NCBI RefSeq assembly: GCF_002174455.2
Contig: NZ_CP147246.1
Span: 2,197,501 to 2,261,500, forward strand
Origin: Enterococcus sp. 9D6_DIV0238
GTDB taxonomy: Bacteria; Bacillota; Bacilli; Lactobacillales; Enterococcaceae
Reading direction: 5' to 3'
Length of the DNA: 64,000 bases
In this document: positions 9,605-18,012 of the stretch, one piece after another
Numbering within the stretch: position 1 is the stretch's first letter
How the letters are laid out: every line of letters begins with the position of its first letter
Program-made: the position numbers and the translations under genes
The notes under the pieces: model-generated
Seen by the model: the letters and a program-made list of their open reading frames with translations, nothing else
The model's database searches: none
Told to the model about the DNA's origin: nothing

Positions 9605-10705
9605 ATGGCTAAAGGTGAGAATATTTATAAAAGGAAAGATGGACGTTGGGAAGGTCGCTATCCTAAAGGGCGTAAAGAAGACGGCTCGATTCATTATGGC
9701 TATATCTACGCACGTTCCTACCGCTTAGTTAAAGAACAATTGATTGAGAAAAAAGCGCAGACAACTGTGTTTTATTTAGGTTCTTCTAAAAAATTTCGCG
9801 GAACCCTCGGTGATTGGGCGAATATTTGGCTAAATGATATCATGACGCCTAGATTAAAAGAGAGCACATATGCTAGCTATAGCAATAATCTTCAAATACA
9901 TATTTTCCCCATGTTAGGACATCGTCCACTAGAAAAAGTGACACCGTTCGATATGGATAAATTAGTAAATCAGCTCTCTAGCTCACTATCTGCAAGTTCC
10001 ATTCAGATTGTTTTTCGAATTTTAAAAAGTTGCTTGGAAGCTGCCAAAGAACGCGGCTATATCTACTTAAACCCTTGTGAACGGACAATACTGCCTAAAA
10101 GCCAAAAGAAAACAGTTCATGCTTTGACACGTAAACAGCAAAAAGCGGTAGAGGCTGAAAGCATGAAGTCAGAAAAAGGATTACCAATTTTATTAGCATT
10201 AGAAACAGGGATGAGGATCGGTGAAATCTGTGCATTAAAATGGTCAGATATCGATTTTGAAGAGTCAGTGATTCACGTTCAACGGACGAAACAGCGGATT
10301 GCCATGCCGAAATCATCAGAAATGCGTACAAAAATCATCGAGACAGTACCAAAAACAATGAACGCCGATCGATTGATCCCGCTATCGCTCAAAGTTAAAA
10401 CAGCATTATTGAGATGTAAAGAACGATCTACTTCTGAATTTGTTGTAACAAGCAGTCAAGGTTCTGTTGAACCAAGAACGGTTAGTTATAGGTTTGAACA
10501 AATAAAAAAAAGAATAGGCTTATTAAATGTACCCTTCCATGCGTTACGCCATACATTTGCGACTCGGTGTGTCGAATTGGGGGTAAACATTGCAGCGATC
10601 AGTTCTTTGTTAGGTCATTCATCAATAAAACTAACCTTGGATACGTATACCAATTCCTTTTTTGAAGAACAACGAGCGGCAATCGATAAATTAGCAGTGC
10701 TCTAG
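9605..10705 (+). CDS. Tyrosine recombinase / site-specific integrase
   Basis: A phage-integrase-family recombinase of 366 residues with an intact active site: Arg204 (ETGMRIGE), His312 and Arg315 (HALRHTF), His338 (LGHSS) and nucleophile Tyr348 (LDTYTNSF). The N-terminal arm-binding domain (YKRKDGRWEGRY) and a SAM-like core-binding domain precede the catalytic domain. I prefer the ATG at 9605, ten bases after GGGG; the in-frame ATG at 9596 is only one base from it. It is flanked by paired CCGTCA direct repeats and by inverted repeats, and followed by a strong terminator, then the WxL operon. No phage structural or excisionase genes are present, so its role may be local inversion or ancestral island integration. 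Confidence 0.93.
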   Translation: MAKGENIYKRKDGRWEGRYPKGRKEDGSIHYGYIYARSYRLVKEQLIEKKAQTTVFYLGSSKKFRGTLGDWANIWLNDIMTPRLKESTYASYSNNLQIHIFPMLGHRPLEKVTPFDMDKLVNQLSSSLSASSIQIVFRILKSCLEAAKERGYIYLNPCERTILPKSQKKTVHALTRKQQKAVEAESMKSEKGLPILLALETGMRIGEICALKWSDIDFEESVIHVQRTKQRIAMPKSSEMRTKIIETVPKTMNADRLIPLSLKVKTALLRCKERSTSEFVVTSSQGSVEPRTVSYRFEQIKKRIGLLNVPFHALRHTFATRCVELGVNIAAISSLLGHSSIKLTLDTYTNSFFEEQRAAIDKLAVL

Positions 10706-10733
10706 ATTGGGTGTTTTTTGCCAAAGTAGATTT

Positions 10734-10775
10734 ATTCAGGCTTTTAAATAACAAATGTTATTTAAAAGCCTGAAT
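10734..10775. terminator. Terminator after the recombinase gene
   Basis: A perfect 20-bp inverted repeat (10734-10753 with 10756-10775) with a two-base loop. The lack of a long U-run leaves open another role such as a protein site. Confidence 0.7.
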
Positions 10776-10810
10776 GTAATGAAGCAACTCACATAGTATA
10801 TTGGAATATA

Positions 10811-10838
10811 TTTTTCTACGCCGTCAAAATCGTCGTCA
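10811..10838 (+). repeat. Right direct repeat (paired CCGTCA motif)
   Basis: CCGTCA at 10821 and TCGTCA at 10833 follow a T-rich run, matching 9551-9578 in sequence and orientation. Confidence 0.6.
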
Positions 10839-10881
10839 AATTGATCAATGAATGCCTGCAGATCAAGAATGGTTCACTACA

Positions 10882-10914
10882 TTTCTCGTTTGATTTAAAA
10901 ATAAGAATCTTTTA
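10882..10914 (-). repeat. Right inverted repeat flanking the recombinase gene
   Basis: Bases 10882-10901 are the exact reverse complement of 9365-9384, extending with few differences to 10914. A TTGATT inside the repeat is 17 bp from TATTTA and could drive the WxL operon; if so, inversion would leave the operon attached to a different upstream sequence. That promoter reading is weak. Confidence 0.7.
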
Positions 10915-11024
10915 TTTATTTAATCAAAGACACTTATTGAAGTCAATTATTCTGATTAAAGGAGGTTTATTTGTTATGTACAAAATTGGAACCACCTTTT
11001 ATAGAAAGGAGGTGAAAATGAAAA

Positions 11025-13478
11025 GTGTTAGAGAAAATCAAAAAAGCTTTCTTTGTGGCTATAGTTGCAGGAATTTTATGTGTGCCATTAAAAGCAGAAG
11101 CTTTAGGCTATGTTGATGCGCCTCAAAGTATACCTCTAGATCAGATTTTTGTCACACCAAAAGGCGCGAATAGCTATGTTGAAGGAAATAATGTAGTGAT
11201 CACTGATAAAAAGGCTAGCCAAATCGGAAGTATCTTTTCAACAGAGCAGAATAAAATCGATTTGACTAAAGACTTTTATTCAGAAATGTACGTCTATCTT
11301 GATGGAGACGCAGATGGTGTCGCGTTTGTGATGCACAATGATCCTGAAAAACTGATTAACTTTTCAGGCTTAGTTGGGAATGGTTTGTCGATTTATGGGG
11401 ATAGAGTTATTTATGGTACCCCCAATAAAATCGGTGGACAACAATTGAAAAATAGTTTTGCGATTGAATTTGACACATATTATAACGGCGATAGCTATGA
11501 CTCTGGACTTAACAAAAATACGGATAAAGGACATATTGCCTATTCTTTTCCAGATAAGCTTTCTTCCTATAAATATACAAGTCCTTATACAACGATTACA
11601 GGAATTAACCATTTGGGTCTGCAGTATCCAACGTTTAAGCTTGGAGATGGGCAGTGGCGTTTATTGAAGCTGCAATGGAAAGCATGGAATGCAAGCAATA
11701 TTGGTGAGCTTACGTATACATTTGGGGATCTAGATCCTGTCACAGTATCAATAACAAAAGATACTTTCGGTACGGATAATGTGTATTGGGGCTTTACAGG
11801 ATCTACTGGTGCTCTTTCGGAAAAAGCGATCGTTGCATTCAAATCAGTTCCAGGTTTAGTCAACTATACTGAAAATGTGGATTTCATGGATAATAATGGC
11901 CAGAAAATTCAAAGTATCACACAAGATTCTGAAGTGACTGTTCATTACACAGGTCAATACAATGGTGGTAAACAAAACATGATAAAACCTGTATTCTCAT
12001 TTGAATTAGACCAAAATCAGGTCTATCAGCAAGGAACATTTCGTTTAAATGGGGCAGCCGTTACGCCTACTTATATTAATAATACATTGGAGCTTTCGTT
12101 AGGAAAAGATCTATCAAGTGCCGACAGTAAAATCGATATTCAGTTTAAAGTAAAGGATACTGAACTGACGACCAGTGCGAAATTAGGGATTACTGCAAAA
12201 GCAACGGCTAAAAATGTGATCTCAGAGAAAAAGGTATTCTACGATATCAACTACGACTTGGACCCGCCGGTTGGTCTAGGGAAGCTAACGTTTATTGAAC
12301 GCGGAGATACACAAGCAATCACTGAAGCGAAAGAGTATGATCCGTTCTTTTGGGATTATCAGGATGATTATAGCTCTAAGGAAAATATCGATATTCGTTT
12401 AAAAACAGGACAGGATATTGAAAAGATAGTTAGCGCTGTTGGTCCTAGCAGTTTTATACTGACGCTTACAGACGAAAAGGGAAACGCTCGTGATATAACG
12501 ATCCCACTCTTTATAGAAGATCAAACAACGGTCAAAAGCAATAAGTATATTATTCAAGGAAAAGATCTCAGTGTAACTGCGAAAGAGTATCCGAAAACAC
12601 AACAAGATTTAGAGACGCTTATTCATCAAAGAGGAGCACTTAGGCTTTGGCAATACAATGTTGTAGCAGCAAATGAATTAGACAGCACTCAATTGACGTT
12701 TTCACTGGGCACGTTGCCCAAACCGCCCGCATTAGCAGGTCCAGGAGTATATCCAATCACCGCATTTTACGGTACTGGTGTAGAGAAAGTAGAAAAGCCA
12801 TTGAATGTTACGGTGATACAAAGCTTTGCCACCGTTAAAATTAGCTTTGTTGACGAAAATGACCAGCCGATCATTGAAGATTTTTCATTTGAAGCAAATG
12901 TATCAGAACAAATCGATTTAACAAAAAATCAGGAACTTTTGGAAAAACTGAATGCTGTAAAAGCATTAAATTATGTCAAAGATACAACACCATCTGATGA
13001 GAAGAATCTATTGATTTTACCAGAAGGAGTGTCACGGAAATATACCTTTAAAGGAACGTTATTTATCGAGTCAGCACCGAATACGATCGATTTTGGCGAT
13101 CAAAAAGTAAGTGGGCAAAATAAAAAATTTACGGATCCAATCTACGATCAACACTTAGTGATCTGGGACAACCGCTCAACGTTAGGTACATGGAAAATAA
13201 CCTTAAAACAATCGCAGGATTTTAGTCTTACAGGAGATGAGCAACAACGACTTCCGAATGCGTTGAGTTACCAAACGGCGGATGCAGAAAAGATAATCTC
13301 TACAGAGGCTCAGGAAGTCTTTCGTTCCAAGCATCAAGCTTCTGGAAAATATGATATCAGCGAAGAGACCTGGGGACCGAATAAACAAGGATTACGCTTT
13401 AACGCACCGATAGGCTCTATCAAACAAACTGGAAACTATGAAACGACTCTTACTTGGCAGATCGAAGAAGCATATTGA
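11025..13478 (+). CDS. L-type lectin domain WxL surface protein
   Basis: Large secreted adhesin-like protein of 817 residues. It has a signal peptide (hydrophobic core ending PLKAEA), then an L-type lectin fold (residues ~30-260, with DLTKDFYSEMYVYLDGDADG, VAFVMHND and FAIEFDTYYNG), immunoglobulin-like repeats, and a C-terminal WxL domain for non-covalent peptidoglycan binding. In the WxL domain the motifs read WKI and LTWQI rather than a strict W-x-L. The start is GTG, 12 bases after GGAGG; a better-spaced ATG at 11018 is out of frame. First gene of the WxL operon. Ligand unknown; lectin domains suggest glycan binding. Confidence 0.82.
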   Translation: MLEKIKKAFFVAIVAGILCVPLKAEALGYVDAPQSIPLDQIFVTPKGANSYVEGNNVVITDKKASQIGSIFSTEQNKIDLTKDFYSEMYVYLDGDADGVAFVMHNDPEKLINFSGLVGNGLSIYGDRVIYGTPNKIGGQQLKNSFAIEFDTYYNGDSYDSGLNKNTDKGHIAYSFPDKLSSYKYTSPYTTITGINHLGLQYPTFKLGDGQWRLLKLQWKAWNASNIGELTYTFGDLDPVTVSITKDTFGTDNVYWGFTGSTGALSEKAIVAFKSVPGLVNYTENVDFMDNNGQKIQSITQDSEVTVHYTGQYNGGKQNMIKPVFSFELDQNQVYQQGTFRLNGAAVTPTYINNTLELSLGKDLSSADSKIDIQFKVKDTELTTSAKLGITAKATAKNVISEKKVFYDINYDLDPPVGLGKLTFIERGDTQAITEAKEYDPFFWDYQDDYSSKENIDIRLKTGQDIEKIVSAVGPSSFILTLTDEKGNARDITIPLFIEDQTTVKSNKYIIQGKDLSVTAKEYPKTQQDLETLIHQRGALRLWQYNVVAANELDSTQLTFSLGTLPKPPALAGPGVYPITAFYGTGVEKVEKPLNVTVIQSFATVKISFVDENDQPIIEDFSFEANVSEQIDLTKNQELLEKLNAVKALNYVKDTTPSDEKNLLILPEGVSRKYTFKGTLFIESAPNTIDFGDQKVSGQNKKFTDPIYDQHLVIWDNRSTLGTWKITLKQSQDFSLTGDEQQRLPNALSYQTADAEKIISTEAQEVFRSKHQASGKYDISEETWGPNKQGLRFNAPIGSIKQTGNYETTLTWQIEEAY

Positions 13479-13494
13479 TGGAGGAGAGATTGTG

Positions 13495-13824
13495 ATGAAG
13501 CAAATAAATAAGATTCAGTTCGTCCTACTCCCCATCATTTTTCTTGCCCTATCTTTTGGAACAATCAATGAAGCTTGGGCTGTTGAGGAGGGTGGACAAG
13601 TACAAACGAATGCTGGTGTTGTTCTGCGTAAGGCTAAAACAACGTCAAGCCAAACGAGTGATTCATCAAATGAACCGCTGACACCGAAAGAAAAACCAGT
13701 AGGTCGCCTGCCGCAAACAGGGGATTTAGTAACGATCAGTTTACTCATTAGCGGAGGAATCGTCTTGATTGTCACGCTGTCGTTGCTTTTCTTAAAAGGG
13801 AATGCCGAAAGGAGAGGAGACTAG
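13495..13824 (+). CDS. Small LPxTG-anchored surface protein
   Basis: A 109-residue sortase substrate: signal peptide ending NEAWA, a short Ser/Thr-rich region, LPQTG, a hydrophobic membrane segment and a positively charged tail (KGNAERRGD). Small LPxTG proteins of this type are regular members of enterococcal and lactobacillar csc/WxL clusters. The ATG at 13495 follows GGAGGAGA; the longer frame from 13438 would overlap the previous gene and place the signal peptide internally. Confidence 0.9.
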   Translation: MKQINKIQFVLLPIIFLALSFGTINEAWAVEEGGQVQTNAGVVLRKAKTTSSQTSDSSNEPLTPKEKPVGRLPQTGDLVTISLLISGGIVLIVTLSLLFLKGNAERRGD

Positions 13825-13825
13825 T

Positions 13826-14617
13826 ATGAAAAAAGCAGGTTTATTGTTGGCTTTATCGATAGTCAGCCTGTTGTTGAAGCCGTTAGATACTGCGGCAACG
13901 GCAACCTCCTATTCTGGCGATGCGACAGTTCAATTCACTGGGAACCATCCTAAACAAGTGATGGATCCAGAAAATCCCGGAAATCCCGCTGATCCTGGTG
14001 ATAGTCCCAGTACGGATCGCCAACTGCGTTTTGACTTTGTTCCGCAAATAAATTTTGGAGAAGCGGAAATTAGTGATACTGATCAAACATACTATGGCCA
14101 TGCACAACTTTTTAAAGATGATACAGGTGCACGCGGAAATTTCATTCAAGTATCGGATTTTAGAGACAAGAGTACAGGTTGGGCGCTGCAGATCAAACAG
14201 GAGACACAATTTCAGAATCAATCAGCGAAAAATCAAAAGCTGAAAGGTGCAGTCTTATCGTTTGACCAATCTTGGTCGAATTCATTGAATGATCCAGCAA
14301 CAGCACCGACTGTTTCTAAAGAAGTCATCCGCCTGTTAAATATTGGAGAAACATACAATTTGGCTGAAGCGAAACCGCAAAAGGGTGAAGGAACGTGGTC
14401 GATCATTTTCGGCGCATCTGTGTCGAACGATAAAAATCGAGCAGATACACTGAGACCTAAACTGGATGAAAAAAATAATCCAATACTGGATCCAGCATTT
14501 AATAATCAACCAATTTACGAGAATCAAGCCGTCTCTTTATTCATTCCTGCAAAAGGAGCAAAAGAGCCTGGCAACTATCAAACGGTGTTAACTTGGATTT
14601 TATCCGAGCTACCATAA
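13826..14617 (+). CDS. WxL domain surface protein
   Basis: Secreted 263-residue protein consisting of a signal peptide, a Pro/Gly-rich linker (ENPGNPADPGD) and one WxL domain. Both tryptophan motifs are intact: GWALQI in the middle and LTWILSELP at the C-terminus. WxL domains bind peptidoglycan and assemble with DUF916 proteins at the surface. The ATG at 13826 follows AGGAGAGGAGA. Part of the same operon, one base after the LPxTG gene. Confidence 0.92.
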   Translation: MKKAGLLLALSIVSLLLKPLDTAATATSYSGDATVQFTGNHPKQVMDPENPGNPADPGDSPSTDRQLRFDFVPQINFGEAEISDTDQTYYGHAQLFKDDTGARGNFIQVSDFRDKSTGWALQIKQETQFQNQSAKNQKLKGAVLSFDQSWSNSLNDPATAPTVSKEVIRLLNIGETYNLAEAKPQKGEGTWSIIFGASVSNDKNRADTLRPKLDEKNNPILDPAFNNQPIYENQAVSLFIPAKGAKEPGNYQTVLTWILSELP

Positions 14618-14644
14618 ATCAAACAATTCTAGGAGGAAACACAC

Positions 14645-15418
14645 ATGAAATTCACACACAAATTATGCGCTGCAGCTTTAGTCGCAGCATTTGGAGCAGC
14701 TGCAGCATTCCCAACAGGAGCATCTGCTGCTGAGAATCCATTGGAATGGAGCGGTAAAGGAACGATCAACTTCAGCGAAGATGATGGAGAGGATAAACCA
14801 GTCGATCCAACAGATCCAACGAAACCAGTCGATCCTGAAAATCCAATCGTTAACCCACCGGTAAACCCTGCTAAAGGGCCGTTAAAAGTGATCGCAGTGA
14901 CTGATTTAAACTTCGGAAATAACAAAGTAACACCAGCGACAGGAAATGGTTGGGAATATACAGCCGCTGCTGCTGAAGTAGAATACAAAGACGGCGTGAA
15001 AGTAGCTAGTCCTAACTTCGTTCAATTTAAAGATACACGTGCAGACAATCAACCAAATAAACACACATTGACTGCTAAAGCGACGACCTTTACGAATACG
15101 GATAAAAACGAATTGAAATCTGCTCAATTAAAATTCAATAATATCAAATTAGTCAATGGTGCAGATCAAAATCAAGTAAATGCTGCAGGAGTTCCAGCAA
15201 CTCAAACGGTTGAAACAGATGGTACAACACCGACGACCTTTGTCACACAAGATGCAGCAGATAAAGGATTTGGTCAATTTATTCTTCAATTCGGTGATGT
15301 AGCTGATAATACTGCAGGAGACTCTGTAAAATTATGGGTTCCTTCAGCAGGGAACAAGTTATCAACAAACAGTGGTTATTCTTCAACGATCACTTGGACG
15401 ATCGCAGACGCAAGATAA
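14645..15418 (+). CDS. WxL domain surface protein, divergent motif
   Basis: Secreted 257-residue protein with an alanine-rich signal peptide (cleavage near GASAAE), a linker of Pro-Thr/Glu repeats (VDPTDPTKPVDPENP) and a WxL domain. The proximal motif reads HTL instead of WxL, while the distal ITWTI is kept. Highly biased, preferred codons suggest strong expression. It has a strong Shine-Dalgarno (AGGAGGAAAC). A hairpin after it may make it the most abundant product of the operon. Confidence 0.9.
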   Translation: MKFTHKLCAAALVAAFGAAAAFPTGASAAENPLEWSGKGTINFSEDDGEDKPVDPTDPTKPVDPENPIVNPPVNPAKGPLKVIAVTDLNFGNNKVTPATGNGWEYTAAAAEVEYKDGVKVASPNFVQFKDTRADNQPNKHTLTAKATTFTNTDKNELKSAQLKFNNIKLVNGADQNQVNAAGVPATQTVETDGTTPTTFVTQDAADKGFGQFILQFGDVADNTAGDSVKLWVPSAGNKLSTNSGYSSTITWTIADAR

Positions 15419-15496
15419 ATCGAGTCAAATTTTAAGAAGAGAATAAGGCGACGAATACAAATACACTTATGTTTTGTCCTTAGATGCCTGAAAAAA

Positions 15497-15531
15497 GGGT
15501 GGACGGAAGTTGATTACTTCTGTCCGAACCC
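15497..15531 (+). terminator. Hairpin between the last WxL gene and the DUF916 gene
   Basis: GGGT-GGACGGAAGT pairs with ACTTCTGTCC-GAACCC, one imperfect stem with a 5-base loop. There is no long U-run, so it may be a partial terminator or an mRNA-stabilising processing point separating the highly expressed WxL gene from downstream genes. Confidence 0.6.
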
Positions 15532-15562
15532 TGATTCTCTTTGAGAGGAAAGGGCAGTAGTA

Positions 15563-16639
15563 ATGAAAAAATTTTTTTCAATGTGGCTGATCGTTATTCT
15601 ATACATAGGGATCAATAGTGGCTTTTTATCTATTATTGCTCAGGCATCAGACGATGACGGCAGCAGCTTCACTTACAAAGTAATTCAGCCAGAAAACCAA
15701 CATAATAAAGAAGTCGGTTATTTCGATTTACGGATGACACCCGATCAGGAACAAACAGTCATAATCAAAATGAATAATAGTTCTGATAAAGAGATCACTG
15801 TAAATGTTTCATTGAATAGTGCCAAAACAAATACAAATGGAGTCATCGAATACGGACCGTCGAAATTGGAAAAGGACAAATCACTGAAATATGATTTTGC
15901 TGATTTAGTCAAAGGGGATACAACGGTCAAGATTCCAGCAAAGCAAAGTGTGGATTATCCACTGACGATCAAAATGCCGGCAACTCAATTTGATGGTGTG
16001 ATTTCTGGTGGTATTTATATGATCCAAAAGGGACAAACAGAGGATCAAGAAGCGATGATCAAAAATGAGTATGGTTATTTGGTTGGAATGATCTTAACGG
16101 AAACAGACATAGCAATAAAACCATCGCTGCAATTAAATAAAGTTTTTGCAGAACAGCAGAACTACCGCAATGCTGTATTCATCAATTACTCCAACACTCA
16201 GCAGGCGTATATCGATAACATGACAGTTGATGTTCAAATTATGGCAAAAGGTTCAGATGAAGTCTTATATGACACCAAACAAAATAAAATGCGGATGGCT
16301 CCGAATTCTCAAATCAATTTTCCTGTCTTGATGAATGGTGAAAAAATGGTAGCTGGTGATTATCGGGCACATGTATTGGTCACAACAGACAATGATGGTA
16401 GATGGGAATGGGAGCAAGAATTTACGATCACAGATGAAGAAGCAGATAAGTTCAACCAAGAAGATGTGAGTTTACTGCAGGAAAGTCGTGTGAACTGGCC
16501 GTTGATCTTAATTTTGGTAGCTGGTGCATTAAGCATGGTTTTGGGGATCTTCTTTGTGGTGCATTTCTTAAATCGGAAGAAAAAAAGAGCGAAGAAAAGG
16601 CGCAAAGGAATGAAACCAAGAAAAAAAAGAGCAGAATGA
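15563..16639 (+). CDS. DUF916/DUF3324 WxL-associated membrane protein
   Basis: The standard partner of WxL proteins (WxL-interacting protein). Signal peptide, DUF916 domain (FTYKVIQPENQ through FDGVISGGIYM, residues ~30-155), DUF3324 domain (~160-300), one transmembrane helix near 312-335 and a very basic cytoplasmic tail. The family links WxL proteins to peptidoglycan and the membrane. Its ATG has an AGAGGAAAGG site. Confidence 0.93.
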   Translation: MKKFFSMWLIVILYIGINSGFLSIIAQASDDDGSSFTYKVIQPENQHNKEVGYFDLRMTPDQEQTVIIKMNNSSDKEITVNVSLNSAKTNTNGVIEYGPSKLEKDKSLKYDFADLVKGDTTVKIPAKQSVDYPLTIKMPATQFDGVISGGIYMIQKGQTEDQEAMIKNEYGYLVGMILTETDIAIKPSLQLNKVFAEQQNYRNAVFINYSNTQQAYIDNMTVDVQIMAKGSDEVLYDTKQNKMRMAPNSQINFPVLMNGEKMVAGDYRAHVLVTTDNDGRWEWEQEFTITDEEADKFNQEDVSLLQESRVNWPLILILVAGALSMVLGIFFVVHFLNRKKKRAKKRRKGMKPRKKRAE

Positions 16640-16683
16640 CCCAAACAGTTCTTTGATTTTGTTGAATATTGGAGGATAGAAAC

Positions 16684-17349
16684 ATGACGATACTGGATGG
16701 GCTATTTATTGGGATACTTTCGACAGCTATCCTCTGTATGATTTTCGCTAGTGCCTTTTTTGTCTCTAGTTTCTTTATACGAAAAAAAATCAAGCAGTTA
16801 GAACAACGTAAACCTAAAAGCAAGAAAAAAAGGAAGTTTCTTAAAAAGAAGATATTTAAATTACGCAAAAGACGGAAAAAACGACTTCGGTCAGGTCTGA
16901 TCCTTTTCATGCTAGGAGGGCTTTTAGCGGGAGGGACCGTATTTTCCCGTTATCACCAAGCAACAAATTTAAGTGATCGAGATTCTGATGGGATTGTAGA
17001 AGGGTATTTTTTATTAAATAAAACAGAGCAGCAGCTGGCAGCAGTAAAAGAAACGACGAATAAAGAAAAGACAAGTAAAAATTTACGGGAACTGGCTGCT
17101 AAATTATCCGGCTTTGGTGTTCGTTACGCAGATCCACGACTTACTTTAGAAGGACAAAAGCTGTTAAATCGCTATTATTCTCAAATGAAAGAGTTGGGAT
17201 TGAATTTGAATAATCAATCTGCTGAAAGCTTACAAGAAAAAACAATTTATGATGATTATGTAGCAGATATCAAAAAAGTTCAAGCGACTCAAAAAAAGAT
17301 TTTTGTTTATTTTAACGTCAACGAATCGGCACTTGAGCAAAAGAAATAG
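16684..17349 (+). CDS. WxL-locus membrane protein of unknown function
   Basis: A 221-residue protein with two hydrophobic helices (residues ~5-30 and ~75-95) joined by an extremely basic cytoplasmic loop (KKIKQLEQRKPKSKKKRK...). An extracytoplasmic helical domain rich in Lys, Glu and Leu follows (~100-221). I do not recognise a catalytic motif. The ATG at 16684 follows TGGAGGATAGAAAC; the longer frame from 16669 lacks a site. Position between the DUF916 gene and the signal-peptidase-like gene suggests a role in WxL export or assembly. Confidence 0.75.
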   Translation: MTILDGLFIGILSTAILCMIFASAFFVSSFFIRKKIKQLEQRKPKSKKKRKFLKKKIFKLRKRRKKRLRSGLILFMLGGLLAGGTVFSRYHQATNLSDRDSDGIVEGYFLLNKTEQQLAAVKETTNKEKTSKNLRELAAKLSGFGVRYADPRLTLEGQKLLNRYYSQMKELGLNLNNQSAESLQEKTIYDDYVADIKKVQATQKKIFVYFNVNESALEQKK

Positions 17350-17360
17350 TGTTTTAGGAA

Positions 17361-17969
17361 ATGGCTGTGGCTGAAATGAATAGAAAAAGAATAATTCATA
17401 AGAAAAATCGTAAACGTCAGAAGCACAAAGAACTTGGAAGAGAAGTAGCGATCACTTTTTTGATCGTCATTTTGATCGGACTATTGCTTTCACGATTTGT
17501 ATTTTCCTTGCCTGAAAATGTTGGGTATGGAATGATGAACAGTCTAAGGGATGGAGATCGTGTTTATGTCAATCGTTTAGGTAAACTGCGGCGTTTTTCC
17601 TTGATTTATTTTAAGCAGCCGGATGGAAAAGGCACAGCCATTCGGCGAATCATTGGCTTGCCGGGAGAACAGGTGCGTTACACCAATGATGATCTGTATA
17701 TAAATGATCGACTAGTAGTAGAACGTTTTTTACAAAAGTCATTGGCTCAAGCAAAATTGGCTGATGAAGTGATCACAAAAGATTTTGATTCAACTGATAT
17801 TCTCAAAACGGATGATGGGACCATTCCGGATGGTCACTATCTTGTTCTCGGTGATAATCGTGGATATGCAACAGATAGCCGCTATTATGGAGTTGTTGAT
17901 AAAAAGAAGATCATAGGAACAGTTGAATTGCGCTGGTGGCCGTTTTATCAAATCAGAAGCTACCGATAA
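17361..17969 (+). CDS. Signal peptidase I-like protein lacking the catalytic dyad
   Basis: The fold and boxes of type I signal peptidase (S26) are recognisable: N-terminal membrane anchor (~30-50), GMMNSLRDGDRVYVNRL, IRRIIGLPGEQV and GDNRGYATDSRYYG. The catalytic Ser (S-M-x-P-T-L) aligns with Gly57, and the general-base Lys (K-R-x-I-G) aligns with Arg95. It is therefore probably not a protease. S. pyogenes SipA from pilus loci is a known signal-peptidase homologue without the dyad that supports pilus assembly, so an assembly-chaperone role for WxL proteins is a reasonable inference. Last structural gene of the WxL operon. Confidence 0.82.
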   Translation: MAVAEMNRKRIIHKKNRKRQKHKELGREVAITFLIVILIGLLLSRFVFSLPENVGYGMMNSLRDGDRVYVNRLGKLRRFSLIYFKQPDGKGTAIRRIIGLPGEQVRYTNDDLYINDRLVVERFLQKSLAQAKLADEVITKDFDSTDILKTDDGTIPDGHYLVLGDNRGYATDSRYYGVVDKKKIIGTVELRWWPFYQIRSYR

Positions 17970-18012
17970 AGGTATCAAGTAAATGTGAATTTTTTCTATG
18001 GGAGGAGAAAGT

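Noticed and set aside
11458..11667. Small frames inside the lectin-WxL gene on both strands
   Set aside because: They lie wholly inside a gene with clear protein-level features and have no ribosome sites.
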